Part shown: positions 44,647 through 54,172 of the stretch, in pieces
How the letters are laid out: the number at the start of each line of letters is the position of its first letter
Numbering within the stretch: position 1 is the stretch's first letter
Assembly (NCBI GenBank): GCA_027475525.1
Contig: JAMWFC010000055.1
Span: 1,909,223-1,973,222 of the forward strand
From: Macrolepiota albuminosa
Lineage: Eukaryota; Basidiomycota; Agaricomycetes; Agaricales; Agaricaceae
Direction of reading: 5' to 3'
DNA length: 64,000 nt
Notes under the pieces: generated by a model
What the model was told of the DNA's origin: nothing
The model's input: the letters and a program-made list of their open reading frames with translations, nothing else
Databases searched by the model: none
Translations under genes and position numbers: made by a program

Positions 44647-45547
44647 CGAACCTCGAGGACGACCCCCAGGCCCTCCACCCCCGCCACTCCCTGCGTGGAG
44701 ACCCGGGCCCCCTCCTGGCAGGAACGAACCCCCTTGGGACAACGGGCCTCCCGGGCGTGGACCCCCAGGTGAGCCACCCGGAGGAGGACCTCCCGGCGGG
44801 TGGGGTCCCACCCTTGGTGCTTTTCCTCCTCAAGGAGGGGGGGGTAATCATTACTACTATTATTACAATGCTGGCCCCCCTCCCCGCAACGCTGCCGGAC
44901 CGGACAACGCCCGCGACGCCCTCGCCCACGAAGGATGACTGGACATCCAAAAGCCCGACGCTTTCACGGGCCGGGACCCCCGAAAATGGCGTACCTTCCT
45001 AACTCAGTGTCTCAATACATTCCAGGCAAAGCCGCTCACGTTTCAGGTTGACAGCTCCCGGGTGGCCTTTGCCGCGTCGTACCTCCAGGGGATCGCCTTC
45101 GATCACTACACAGCCCTCATCCAGTTCGACCCCAACAACCCGGCACTCGCTCGCTGGCAGGCCTTCGTCGACGAGTTCTCCGGGAAGTTCGGAATCTACG
45201 ACACCGTGGCCGAGGCCGAGGACAACCTCTTCAATCTCCGGATGCGCGCGGAAGAACGTTTCACCACCTTTATCGTACGTTTTGAGAAGGAAGCTTACGA
45301 AACAGGTTGGAACTACAGCGCCCTCCGGTACGCCCTCCGCTGCGCCCTGCCTCAACGCATCAAGGACGTCCTCCGACTCGCCCCGAAACAACCCTCCTAC
45401 GATGGGTACAAGGCCCTCGTCATGCAGATCGACCAACGCTACTGGGAAGACCGCAGCGAGTATTCGAATTCCCGACCCCCCTGGAACCCTAGAGGAGGAC
45501 CCCCTTGGCCCTCCGGCGAAGCTCCCAACCCCCAAGGTCGAAACCCC

Positions 45548-45701
45548 GGTCCCCCCGCGTTCCCTGGCGGCCGACCCCCGGTGAGTCGCGGCCCGCCCAA
45601 TGCTAACCCCGGCAGCGGCGCCCCGGTCCCCCCGCGTTCCCTGGCGGCCGACCCCCGGTGAGTCGCGGCCCGCCCAATGCTAACCCCGGCAGCGGCGCCC
45701 A
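45548..45701 (+). repeat. 77-bp tandem duplication in G3-A gag
   Basis: Copies start at about 45548 and 45625 (ggtccccccgcgttccctgg). Confidence 0.95.
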
Positions 45702-46133
45702 CCCCCAGGCCCAACTCAACGCCGCCGTGGCCGCCCACGACCCAGGCGACGTGCCAAGCCCCGAGGAACCCCCGGAAGACCCCGAAGACTTCGACTTCGG
45801 CGACGAACGGGACGAGGAGGCCCTCCGAGCCAACCGGCTTCAAAAGAAGGGACGACCCTGGATCGAAGTCCCGACGGATGTGCAGGAACGACGGAGAAGG
45901 GAGGGTGTCTGCATACTCTGTGGTGAGAAAGATCATTTCATCTCCGAGTGCCCCAAACGACAGGTCATGGGACGTGCCACCTGGACCTTCGAAGGGGAGG
46001 ACGCCACCTACGAGTATTCGGAAAACGACCCGGCGATTTAGACCCGGAAGACGCCCTAAATCGCGGAATCGACCCCGACGTCTTCTCCGCCCTGGTCTCA
46101 CATCTTTGCTCTACAACACTCGTACAGGACATC

Positions 46134-46287
46134 CTCACGGCTTACTTACCCTCCCACTCCTCGCACTCCCTCCTCCTCAAAACCCGCCTCACCCCCTCCG
46201 GAACTCCCCCCTCACGGCTTACTTACCCTCCCACTCCTCGCACTCCCTCCTCCTCAAAACCCGCCTCACCCCCTCCGGAACTCCCCT
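46134..46287 (+). repeat. 77-bp tandem duplication before protease 1
   Basis: Copies start at 46134 and 46211 (ctcacggcttacttaccctc). Confidence 0.95.
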
Positions 46288-46590
46288 CAGCACCCTCGTC
46301 GACAGCGGCGCCACCGACAACTTCATCGACGAAGCATGGTCTACCCTCGCCCCGGAACCCGCCCAGCAACTCCCGGTCCCGGTACGGCTCTGCCTCTTCG
46401 ACGGCGACGCCTCTACGGCGGGGAACATCACTCATTTTGTGCATATGCCCGTTACCTTCGCCAACGGACAGACTCACAACCTCCGGATGTTGATAACAAA
46501 ACTCCACCCTTCCGCACCCCTGGTCCTAGGACTCCCGTGGCTCCGGGACACTAACCCCCGCATCGATTGGCGACACCTCACCCTTCGCCT
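46240..46590 (+). CDS. G3-A retropepsin domain 1
   Basis: An aspartic protease domain with LVDSGATDNFID (active-site codons 46301-46315) and VLGLPWLRDTNPRIDW as the second conserved strand (about 46522-46570). It follows the Gag knuckle and precedes a linker (DDQQLPFDIPHS) that also starts copy B. It would cut the Gag-Pol polyprotein. Retropepsins normally act as homodimers. Here a second domain follows in the same polyprotein region. Confidence 0.8.
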
Positions 46591-46744
46591 GACCCGGGAC
46601 CCGACCCCCGACGACCAGCAACTCCCCTTCGACATCCCCCACTCCTCAAACCCAACCCCGAAGGACCGACCCGGGACCCGACCCCCGACGACCAGCAACT
46701 CCCCTTCGACATCCCCCACTCCTCAAACCCAACCCCGAAGGACC
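46591..46744 (+). repeat. 77-bp tandem duplication between the two proteases
   Basis: Copies start at 46591 and 46668 (gacccgggacccgacccccg). As assembled, this duplication is what keeps protease 1 and 2 in one frame. Confidence 0.95.
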
Positions 46745-46769
46745 CCCGGACGAGCCCCCATCACCCCCG

Positions 46770-47160
46770 GACTCCAGTCCCGCTCGTCCCGATCCTTCGT
46801 CATCAATGCCAGGCTGGACGGCACCCCGGGACCGATATCGGCCCTTATCGACAGCGGAGCCACCGGGGTTTTCATCAGCGACGCCCTCGACCTCCCCCAC
46901 GACTCCCTCGACCAGCCCCTCCGCCTGCAACGCCTCGACAGCACCCCCTCCTCCTCCGGCCCCATCCAAAGGTCTCACTCGGGATGCGTGACCCTGGACA
47001 ACAACTACGAGTTCACTTCCGACTTCCTGGTCACGCGACTTCACGAATCGACCCCAATGGTGCTGGGGCTACCCTGGCTGCGCGACACGAACCCCGACAT
47101 CGATTGGAGGACGCTCACCATGACCTTCCCGGGGCCCGAAGACCACCCCTCGACCGCCGT
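46770..47160 (+). CDS. G3-A retropepsin domain 2
   Basis: A second aspartic protease domain: FVINARLDG, LIDSGATGVFIS (active-site codons 46850-46864) and VLGLPWLRDTNPDIDW (about 47060-47106). It differs clearly from domain 1 between these motifs (LDLPHDSLDQPLRLQ), so it is a paralogue and not an assembly copy. Copy B retains the same domain (54260-54620). Its position just before RT is the usual place of the gypsy protease. Confidence 0.82.
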
Positions 47161-47258
47161 GCACCTCCGGGCTCTAGGAAGTGGAGGACGCTCACCATGA
47201 CCTTCCCGGGGCCCGAAGACCACCCCTCGACCGCCGTGCACCTCCGGGCTCTAGGAAG
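47105..47258 (+). repeat. 77-bp tandem duplication after protease 2
   Basis: Copies start at 47105 and 47182 (tggaggacgctcaccatgac). Confidence 0.95.
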
Positions 47259-47468
47259 CGACCTGACGCCCGACACCCCCGGGACGACTGCCGCGCCCCC
47301 CACACATGCACCACCCCCACCCATCCGAGACCGCAAGGCCCCCGATCGACCCCCAAACATTCCTCGGAACAAGTACAAGGGGCTGAACTACCCCTGCCGG
47401 CCTCAGACACGCGTCACACCCGCTCCGGCCGATGATTCCGCAACACCGATCGATCCGAGCGCACTCGA

Positions 47469-47622
47469 CATTAGGATCATTGGGGCCGCCCCCTTCGCCC
47501 GCCTCATGAGGGATGGGACTCCCACGTTTCAGCTACACACCTCGCCATTAGGATCATTGGGGCCGCCCCCTTCGCCCGCCTCATGAGGGATGGGACTCCC
47601 ACGTTTCAGCTACACACCTCGC
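47469..47622 (+). repeat. 77-bp tandem duplication before RT
   Basis: Copies start at 47469 and 47546 (cattaggatcattggggccg). Confidence 0.95.
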
Positions 47623-48505
47623 CCTCTCTCCGGAAGAACACCTACGAGGGGACGCTATCCCCCGGAACAGAAAACCGAGGAGCAAATCCTCCGAGAAGTA
47701 GTTCCCCCGGAGTATCACGAGTTCGCTGACGTATTCTCCGAAGGAGACGCCAAGGAGATTCCCCCTCACCGCCCCTACAATCACACCATCGACCTCGAGG
47801 AAGGAGCCACCCCCCCTTTCGGCAAGGTCTACAACATGTCGGAGGTCGAACTCCGGGCTCTCAAGGACTATCTCGACGAAATGCTCGGTAAGGGATTCAT
47901 CCGACCCTCCGCCTCCGCCGCCGGAGCCCCGGTTCTATTCGCCAAGAAGAAGGACGGCTCGCTCCGACTCTGTGTCGACTACCGGGGACTCAATAAGATC
48001 ACCAAGAAGAACCGCTACCCGCTCCCGCTCATTGGCGATCTGGTCGATCGACTCCGCAGTGCCAAGGTTTATACAAAGATTGACCTCCGCTCCGGTTACA
48101 ACAACGTCCGCATCGCCCCGGGACACGAGTGGAAAACCGCGTTCCGCACGCGGTATGGTCTGTTTGAGTACCTTGTAATGCCTTTTGGAATGACTAACTC
48201 CCCTGCCACGTTCCAATACTTCATGAACGACATCTTCCACGACATGAGTGACGTCTTCGTGATAGTCTACCTGGACGACATACTCATCTACTCCGACTCG
48301 CCGGAGGATCACCAGAAGCACGTCCGGCAGGTCCTCGAACGCCTCCGGGAACACAACCTCCACGCCAAGCCCGAGAAGTGTTCATTCCATACCGAAGAGG
48401 TTGAGTATCTTGGCGTCATAGTATCCCCGAATGGCGTCCGCATGGATCCCCACAAGGTCGAGGCCATTGTCAACTGGCCGCAACCCCGGAACGTCAAGGA
48501 AGTAC

Positions 48506-48645
48506 AATCTTTCCTGGGTTTCGCTAATTTCTACCAGAGGTTCATAGATAACTACTCCGGTATCACGAAACCCTGGAACTGGGACAGTAAGTGCCAGAGC
48601 GTCTTTAACCTGCTCAAGGAGGCTTTCACAACAATCCTTCTTGGG
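48506..48645 (+). other. Chimeric join between two G3 copies
   Basis: The segment from acaatctttcctggg to ggctttcac is followed at 48629 by acaatccttcttggg, the same place in the element but with the B-type sequence. The first version also lacks 30 bases (ctcaaccgg...gtcgcc). From 48629 to about 48848 the sequence equals copy B (55817-56036) and then departs from it. Confidence 0.8.
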
Positions 48646-49034
48646 TTTCACTAATTTCTACTGGAGGTTCATAGATAACTACTCCGGTATCACGAAACCC
48701 CTCAACCGGCTCACACGCAAGGACGTCGCCTGGAACTGGGACAGTAAGTGCCAGAGTGTCTTTAACCTGCTCAAGGAGGCTTTCACGGCCGCCCCCGTAC
48801 TCCGGCACTACGACCCAGCCCTCCCAATTATCCTGGAATGCGACGCCTCCAACTATGCCATCGCCGGGATCCTCTCACAGATGGAGCCTGACGGTGGGGA
48901 GCCCCGGCCAGTCGCTTTCTACACCCGGTCCATGATCAACGCCGAGCTCAACTACGACATTTACGACAAGGAACTCCTCGCCATCGTCGAAGCCTTCAAG
49001 CAATGGCGGGCCTACCTCGAGGGAGCCCGGCACT

Positions 49035-49188
49035 GGATCCAGGTCTACTCGGATCATAATAACCTGCAGTACTTCACCACGACCAAGCAACTCAGTCGAC
49101 GGCAGGCCCGAGGATCCAGGTCTACTCGGATCATAATAACCTGCAGTACTTCACCACGACCAAGCAACTCAGTCGACGGCAGGCCCAA
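49035..49188 (+). repeat. 77-bp tandem duplication in RNase H
   Basis: Copies start at 49035 and 49112 (ggatccaggtctactcggat). Confidence 0.95.
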
Positions 49189-50098
49189 TGGTCCGAGATC
49201 CTCTCGGAATACGACTTCACGATCCAGTACCGCCCGGGACGACTTGGCGCCAAACCCGATGCCCTCACCCGTCGACCGGACATCTACCCCAAGAAGTCAT
49301 TCGAGGCGGAACGCAATGCGTTCAATCATCGCGTGGTGATCCCTCCCGAACATCTGAATGCCATACTGATCTTAAACGATGAAGGAACCCTGAACCAGAT
49401 CCGCCGCGCTCCCCGAGACAAGTACTTCACCGATCACGACCCCCGAAACCCTTCCGACAAAACCGACCGGGACCCCGCCTTCTCCTTGTCCCCCAACAAA
49501 AAACTCCTCCTCCGGGACGGCCGCATCTACGTCCCGGATCACGCCCGACTTCGCTACGACGTCCTCCGCCAGCACCACGACCACAAACTCCGGGGACACC
49601 CTGGAATACGTAAGACCCTCCAGCTCATCTCCCGGACTTACTTTTGGCCAGGGTTGAAGAAGGACGTGACCTGTTACATTCGATCGTGCGAGCCCTGCCT
49701 CCGGGCCAAGGTCCCCCGACACCGACCATACGGGCTCCTGAAACCCCTGCCGGTCGGGCGACGCCCCTGGTCCTCCATATCTCTAGACCACATCGTCGAG
49801 CTCCCGGAATCTGAAGGGTTCGATGCTATTCTCGTCGTTGTGTGCAGGCTGACCAAACAGGGCATCTTCCTACCCTGCCACACCACGGATACCGCCCCGG
49901 ACTTCGCCCGGCTGTTCCTCGAGCACGTTTTCGCCAAACATGGACTCCCGGACGACATCGTCTCCGACCGTGGTCCCCTCTTCGTGTCCAAGTTTTGGAC
50001 TTCCCTGTATAAGGCACTTGAAGTAAAGACTAACCTCTCTACCGCCTACCACCCCGAAACCGACGGCCAAACTGAAAGGGTCAACCAGTCCCTCGAGC

Positions 50099-50252
50099 AG
50101 TACCTCCGGCTGTACGTCAACTACTTGCAGGACAACTGGCGCGCCGAGCTCCCCCTGGCCGAGTTCACCTACAACAGTACCTCCGGCTGTACGTCAACTA
50201 CTTGCAGGACAACTGGCGCGCCGAGCTCCCCCTGGCCGAGTTCACCTACAAC
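50099..50252 (+). repeat. 77-bp tandem duplication in integrase
   Basis: Copies start at 50099 and 50176 (agtacctccggctgtacgtc). Confidence 0.95.
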
Positions 50253-50452
50253 AACACGCCACACTCTGCCACCGGGGTATCACCCTTCTTTGCCAACAAG
50301 GGATACCACCCTCGACTGACGCTCTCGCTCCGGGACATCCCGTCGCACGCCGCCCACGAGGTCGCCCGGGATCTCCAATCCCTTCACGAGTTTCTCCGGG
50401 AAGAGATCGACACCGCGAACCGGGCCTACGTGAAACACGCTGACCGGAAACA

Positions 50453-50606
50453 GGAAGACACCCCCGACTGGGCCCCCGGGACAAAGGTATGGTTAGATCG
50501 ACGACACCTCCGCACCCGCCGGCCCTCCCGGAAGACACCCCCGACTGGGCCCCCGGGACAAAGGTATGGTTAGATCGACGACACCTCCGCACCCGCCGGC
50601 CCTCCC
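50453..50606 (+). repeat. 77-bp tandem duplication in integrase C-terminus
   Basis: Copies start at 50453 and 50530 (ggaagacacccccgactggg). Confidence 0.95.
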
Positions 50607-50634
50607 AAAACTCGATCACAAGCGTCTCGGCCCG

Positions 50635-50788
50635 TTCAAAATATTGAAGAAGGTCTCATCCCACGCCTACAAGATCGAGCTCCCCCTGGGACTAAAAGGT
50701 CTGCACCCGGTTTCAAAATATTGAAGAAGGTCTCATCCCACACCTACAAAATCGAGCTCCCCCTGGGACTAAAAGGTCTGCACCCGGT
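50635..50788 (+). repeat. 77-bp tandem duplication in integrase C-terminus (two mismatches)
   Basis: Copies start at 50635 and 50712 (ttcaaaatattgaagaaggt). Two G/A differences separate them, as if the joined pieces came from different element copies. Confidence 0.9.
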
Positions 50789-51084
50789 ATTCCACGTCCG
50801 CCTCCTGGAACGACACCCCCGGATCCTTTCCCCGAACGGCGCCCCGAGCCCCCTCCCCCAGTCGAGGTCGAGGACGAGTACCACTACGAAGTTGAAGACA
50901 TCCTCGACTCCCGGAACATTCGTGGACGACCCCACTTCCTCGTACGGTGGAAGGGATACGGCCCGGAAGACGACACTTGGGAACCGCGCCGAAACCTCGA
51001 AGGCGCCCTCGACAAACTCCGGAACTTTCAACAACGGCACCCGGGAAACGACCTCCCCGGGCGCAGAACTCACAGACGGCAGTA

Positions 51085-51355
51085 GTGGGCGTAACCCCCG
51101 CCTCTGGGCTCAGTAGGGATTCAACTCCCACGTATATTTTCTGATTTCCCCTTCTAGATCCTACTCTCTTTTAGTACTTTCTCTTACAGTAGCGCCCCGG
51201 ACTCCGGGCAAGGTACCCTTTCCCGTTCCCCCGCCACTTTACTTACACCATTCTCTACGAGATCAGTCAGGTATATACATTTTTCTACTGTTACATATAC
51301 TACAGGATTCGGGACCTCAAAAAAAAAACGATACGGCAAGAAAAAAGGGAACCCC
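51085..51355. other. Spacer between G3-A pol and the convergent antisense gene
   Basis: No reading frame supported. Presumably the 3' ends of both transcripts. Confidence 0.4.
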
Positions 51356-52038
51356 CTAACGCTGGGGCCCCGGAACCTCCTCGCTCCCTTCCCCCTCCCC
51401 AGGCCACCCCCGGAACCCCTCCTTCCTCCCGCCCGGGCCATGCTCCCGCAACGTCTCCTCCGCCAGTTGTTCCCGGGACGGCAGGGGCTTCCCCTCGTCC
51501 AAAACCCTCTCGAACCAGGAGCCCGGGGCCGGCACGTTTCTCCACCGGTGGGCCGACACCACCCGCGCCAGCAAGCCGAGGCCCCGCTCCACTCCAGGGG
51601 TCGTCACCTCCGGGCGCTGCCCCTCCTGCAGCGCCGCGAGTGCCGCGGCCGCCCCGTCCAGGAGCAAACGATGCTCCTGGGCCCAGCCTGGGGGCGTCAG
51701 TGGAGGGCCGAATCCGAAGAGGGAGGTACTCACTCAACGACGCCATACGGGCGACCACCACGTCCCGACGCAGGATCTCCACCAGCCCCTCCTGACTCTC
51801 CGGGAATCCCGCCCCCTGTCCCAGCCTCGCCCTCAGCGCCTCCAGCTCAGCCTCGGCCTCCCCCCGGGCAGCCCTGGCCTCCTCCAGGTCCCGGAGTGCC
51901 GCCTCCCGACCCTCCTCCAGGCCCCTCCGAATGGCAGCCTCCTCCCTAATCCCCTCCTCACGCTCCCGCTCGGCCCGCCCCAGGCGCTCCTGCAGGTCCC
52001 CGATGCTGACGCCCAGGGGCCTCCCGGACAGGGGGGAG

Positions 52039-52192
52039 AACACCGCTGGGGACAGGCGCGGCGGGGAACCCGGGGGTGGGGTCTCAGAGGGCAGACGCGC
52101 CCTCTTGGAAGGCCCAACACCGCTGGGGACAGGCGCGGCGGGGAACCCGGGGGTGGGGTCTCAGAGGGCAGACGCGCCCTCTTGGAAGGCCC
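52039..52192 (+). repeat. 77-bp tandem duplication in the antisense gene
   Basis: Copies start at 52039 and 52116 (aacaccgctggggacaggcg). Confidence 0.95.
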
Positions 52193-52240
52193 GGGGACGG
52201 GCTTGGCGACGCCCGCCGCTTCCCCTTGTCAGGGCGCCCC

Positions 52241-52394
52241 CCGCGCCCCTCCCGGCTCCCTCCGGCCCGGGTCACCCGGCGCGTGATGAGGACCACGGGC
52301 CGGCCCCGGCCCCCCACCCGCGCCCCTCCCGGCTCCCTCCAGCCCGGGTCACCTGGCGTGTGATGAGGACCACGGGCCGGCCCCGGCCCCCCAC
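52241..52394 (+). repeat. 77-bp tandem duplication in the antisense gene (few mismatches)
   Basis: Copies start at 52241 and 52318 (ccgcgcccctcccggctccc). A few C/T and G/A differences occur. Confidence 0.88.
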
Positions 52395-53368
52395 CCGAAG
52401 GCGACCCCCGCTCCCCAACTCCCCTCCTGGACCCCCCGCGGGCACCCCCTGTGACCCCCCCTCCGGCTCCGCCACCCAATCCCTCTCCTCGACGCCCATC
52501 CTCCAGGTAATTCCCCCCAGCGGCCACCCTTGCTCCCTCGAGACACAACGCGCCCTCTACAACGCCGACACGGAACACCGTTCATGATTGAGGCGACACG
52601 CCTCGCACACAGACGTGTCCCGGCGGGACGAGGGACCCGGGGCCTCGAATGAGCAGATGACCCCCCGGCGAGCGCAGTGCAGACACTGTACCGAGGTCAG
52701 CGGCGAAACCAGAGGTATGAACTCGCTTACCGGCCCGTTACTCACACACCAGGCGTGGGTGGGCAGACCCCGAGGCCTCTCCAGAGCCTCCCCAAACTGT
52801 TCTTGCAAAGCGTCCGCCCACTCCACGCGTCGGTCCCCCAGGACTTCGGAAATGGCCCCCACCGCCATCCCGGAGCGGCGGAAACGGGGGGCGGTCAGCC
52901 TAGGACGAGGAGGGGGAGGTGGGCGCGGGGGGCGGACGGTCATCCGCGCGAAGGTAGGCGCGGGACGACCGGATGACGACGCCGGGGGGCCACCAGAGGC
53001 AGGCTCCGGAAGACGGCTGGGACCCGCCTCCGGAGCGGGGGAAGATCGTTGTTCTGAAGGGGAAAAGTCAGCTGCGGTAAGCAGACCATCGCGAGAGCAC
53101 TCACGTTGTTGTGCAAGCGCCGCCACGCGCTCCCGGTCAAGACGAGCCCGGTAACGCACGTCCCGGGCTTCCCACGCCATGAGGGGCGCGACCTCGTTCG
53201 TTTGCGGGGGCGTCAGGGAATGCGTTGGCGTACGCGACATGGTTGAACTCGGCGGTAAAATTTTTTTTCGATACGTGGCAGGTCAGGTGCCGGATCCCAC
53301 AGTTGACCCCCGGTCCGAACCACCGGCTACGCGCGCCTCGGAGGGTCTCGGCGCTGAGGGGGGGGTGA

Positions 53369-54172
53369 TGTCACGACCCCTCCCCTCCGGGCCCACCCCG
53401 GGACACCCCCGGAACACCATCCGGGATCCTCCCTCCGACCCCACAAGACACGCCCCGCCATCACGACCGCCGACACCACCATCAGCCGCCACCAGCCCCG
53501 ATCAACGATCGGATCACGCGACTCGTTCCCGGCCATCGCGCATCACGCATCACGGCTCCATCCACGCCAATTGATCGCGTGCCCCACACGCGCGATCCCG
53601 GTATGCAGCCCCTGCTGCTACTCAATGACCCCCGGAACCCATCCCAGACATCCCGGAACCCCGAGACCGCGATCCCGGTATGCAGCCCCTGCTGCTACTC
53701 AATGACCCCCGGAACCCATCCCAGACATCCCGGAACCCCGAGACCCGGTCCCGTAGTACTTATAGCATAGTTCCCTGCTGTATTCGCTAGTCTTGATATT
53801 ACATACTTTGCATAACTGTTACTTGGATATTGCGTGCCCTCTTGTTTGACTGATACGCCTCGTTTGGTACGCTTTGACTGGCACGCCTTAGTATTCGCGT
53901 GCTATAAGTTTGGTACGCACTTCGCGACTCTTAAGTTACTAACTTGGTCTCGTCTTAGAACCTCCGGTTCATGACTCGACCCCCTCTAACCCCAGTCACC
54001 TCCAACCCAAAACCCCCGGACTCTAGTCCCCTATCCCGGGATTACCCCTGTCCTCGTCTTGAACCCCGGAGTCCTAGCCCCGGAGTTCCAGACACCCGAG
54101 TATCCGTAGATCAAGTCCGCATCGTAAGGGCGTCGCTTTCCCGGAAAGCCCCCGATTCAGCGGAACCTGACA
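53369..54172 (+). repeat. G3 LTR shared by copies A (3') and B (5')
   Basis: tgtcacgacccc...cggaacctgaca, 804 bp including a 77-bp duplication. A G-rich polypurine tract (gaggggggggtga) sits immediately upstream. Downstream it runs straight into the protease linker of copy B with no gag, which is either a deletion or a join of separate copies. Confidence 0.9.
53592..53745 (+). repeat. 77-bp tandem duplication inside the LTR
   Basis: Copies start at 53592 and 53669 (gcgatcccggtatgcagccc). Confidence 0.95.

Larger units (their letters stand above)
43099..46041 (+). pseudogene. G3-A gag (Pro-rich N-terminus, capsid, zinc knuckle)
   Basis: ATG at 43099 (MATYTHTYYPTGYQ). The first 600 residues are Pro/Arg/Tyr-rich and disordered. 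The capsid begins near 44940 (QKPDAFTGRDPRKWRTFL, then YLQGIAFDHY and NLRMRAEERFTTF), typical of chromovirus Gag. A CX2CX4HX4C knuckle (CILCGEKDHFISEC) lies at 45910-45951. TGA at 44936-44938 just before the capsid stands where Arg is plausible. Three 77-bp duplications (from 44309, 44493 and 45548) shift the frame, so the protein must be read in pieces. Gag packages the element RNA in virus-like particles. Confidence 0.85.
47623..49300 (+). pseudogene. G3-A reverse transcriptase and RNase H
   Basis: RT is near-canonical for Tf2-type chromoviruses: [58 protein letters not shown], and YLDD (GAC GAC at 48274-48279), then [19 protein letters not shown]. RNase H follows: ILECDASNYAIAGIL, YDKELLAIVEAF, VYSDHNNLQYF. 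Two join faults break it: a repeat of about 120 bp near 48.5-48.65 kb, where two different element copies meet, and a 77-bp duplication at 49035. Otherwise the domain lacks stops and its catalytic residues are present, so the underlying genomic copy may be intact. Confidence 0.9.
49301..51084 (+). pseudogene. G3-A integrase and chromodomain
   Basis: Integrase: zinc motif (LRGHPGIRKTL to CEPCLRAK), and DDE residues in SLDHIVEL, VSDRGPLF and TDGQTERVNQ (Glu GAA at 50074-50076). The C-terminal region has VWLDRRH and [12 protein letters not shown]. The chromodomain ([30 protein letters not shown], about 50.88-51.0 kb) follows in a different frame, because one base is missing near 50815 compared with copy B. 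Three 77-bp duplications (50099, 50453 and 50635) add artificial shifts. The product inserts the cDNA, and the chromodomain probably guides it to silent chromatin. Confidence 0.88.
51356..53240 (-). pseudogene. G3-A antisense accessory gene: spliced, Zn2Cys6-like cluster
   Basis: Starts with ATG at 53240, 128 bp from the 3' LTR, and runs back towards pol. Exon 1 encodes MSRTPTHSLTPPQTNEVAPL and a charged segment. A 51-nt intron (53054-53104, gtgagt...ttttcag) is conserved in size and position in copy C. Exon 2 is Pro/Arg-rich, then carries CX2CX6CX15CX2CX6C (CLHCARRGVIC ... CEACRLNHERC), which is Gal4-type spacing with a long loop. Next come REQGWPLGG and GVEERDW, a coiled coil (REREEGIREEA to LEALRARLGQG, about 51.8-52.0 kb), a second intron near 51.68-51.73 kb, and a C-terminal HRLLLDGAAAALAALQEGQRP domain. 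A TAG after CSVSAL stands where copies B and C have Trp. Two 77-bp duplications also lie inside. Role unknown; DNA binding is inferred only from the Cys spacing. Confidence 0.7.
42321..54172 (+). mobile_element. G3 copy A: Ty3/gypsy chromovirus with tandem proteases and antisense gene
   Basis: GC-rich element: 5' LTR (42321-43065), gag, two retropepsin domains, RT, RNase H, integrase, chromodomain, an antisense spliced gene, and the 3' LTR (53369-54172). As assembled it holds fourteen exact 77-bp tandem duplications. Each shifts the frame by two, so most apparent frame breaks are not biological. It is less decayed than B and C: CGA codons in A are TGA in B. No TGG primer-binding site follows the 5' LTR (taatatcaag). 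Confidence 0.92.

Noticed and set aside
44282..44950. Gly/Arg-rich minus-strand frames in G3 gag (and similar ones at 46.6-47.4 kb)
   Set aside because: They are shadows of the Pro-rich, GC-rich gag and pol on the plus strand.
13244..53745. CRISPR-like or satellite repeats
   Set aside because: Each site has only two abutting copies without spacers, and sequences differ between sites. The common feature is only the length of 77.
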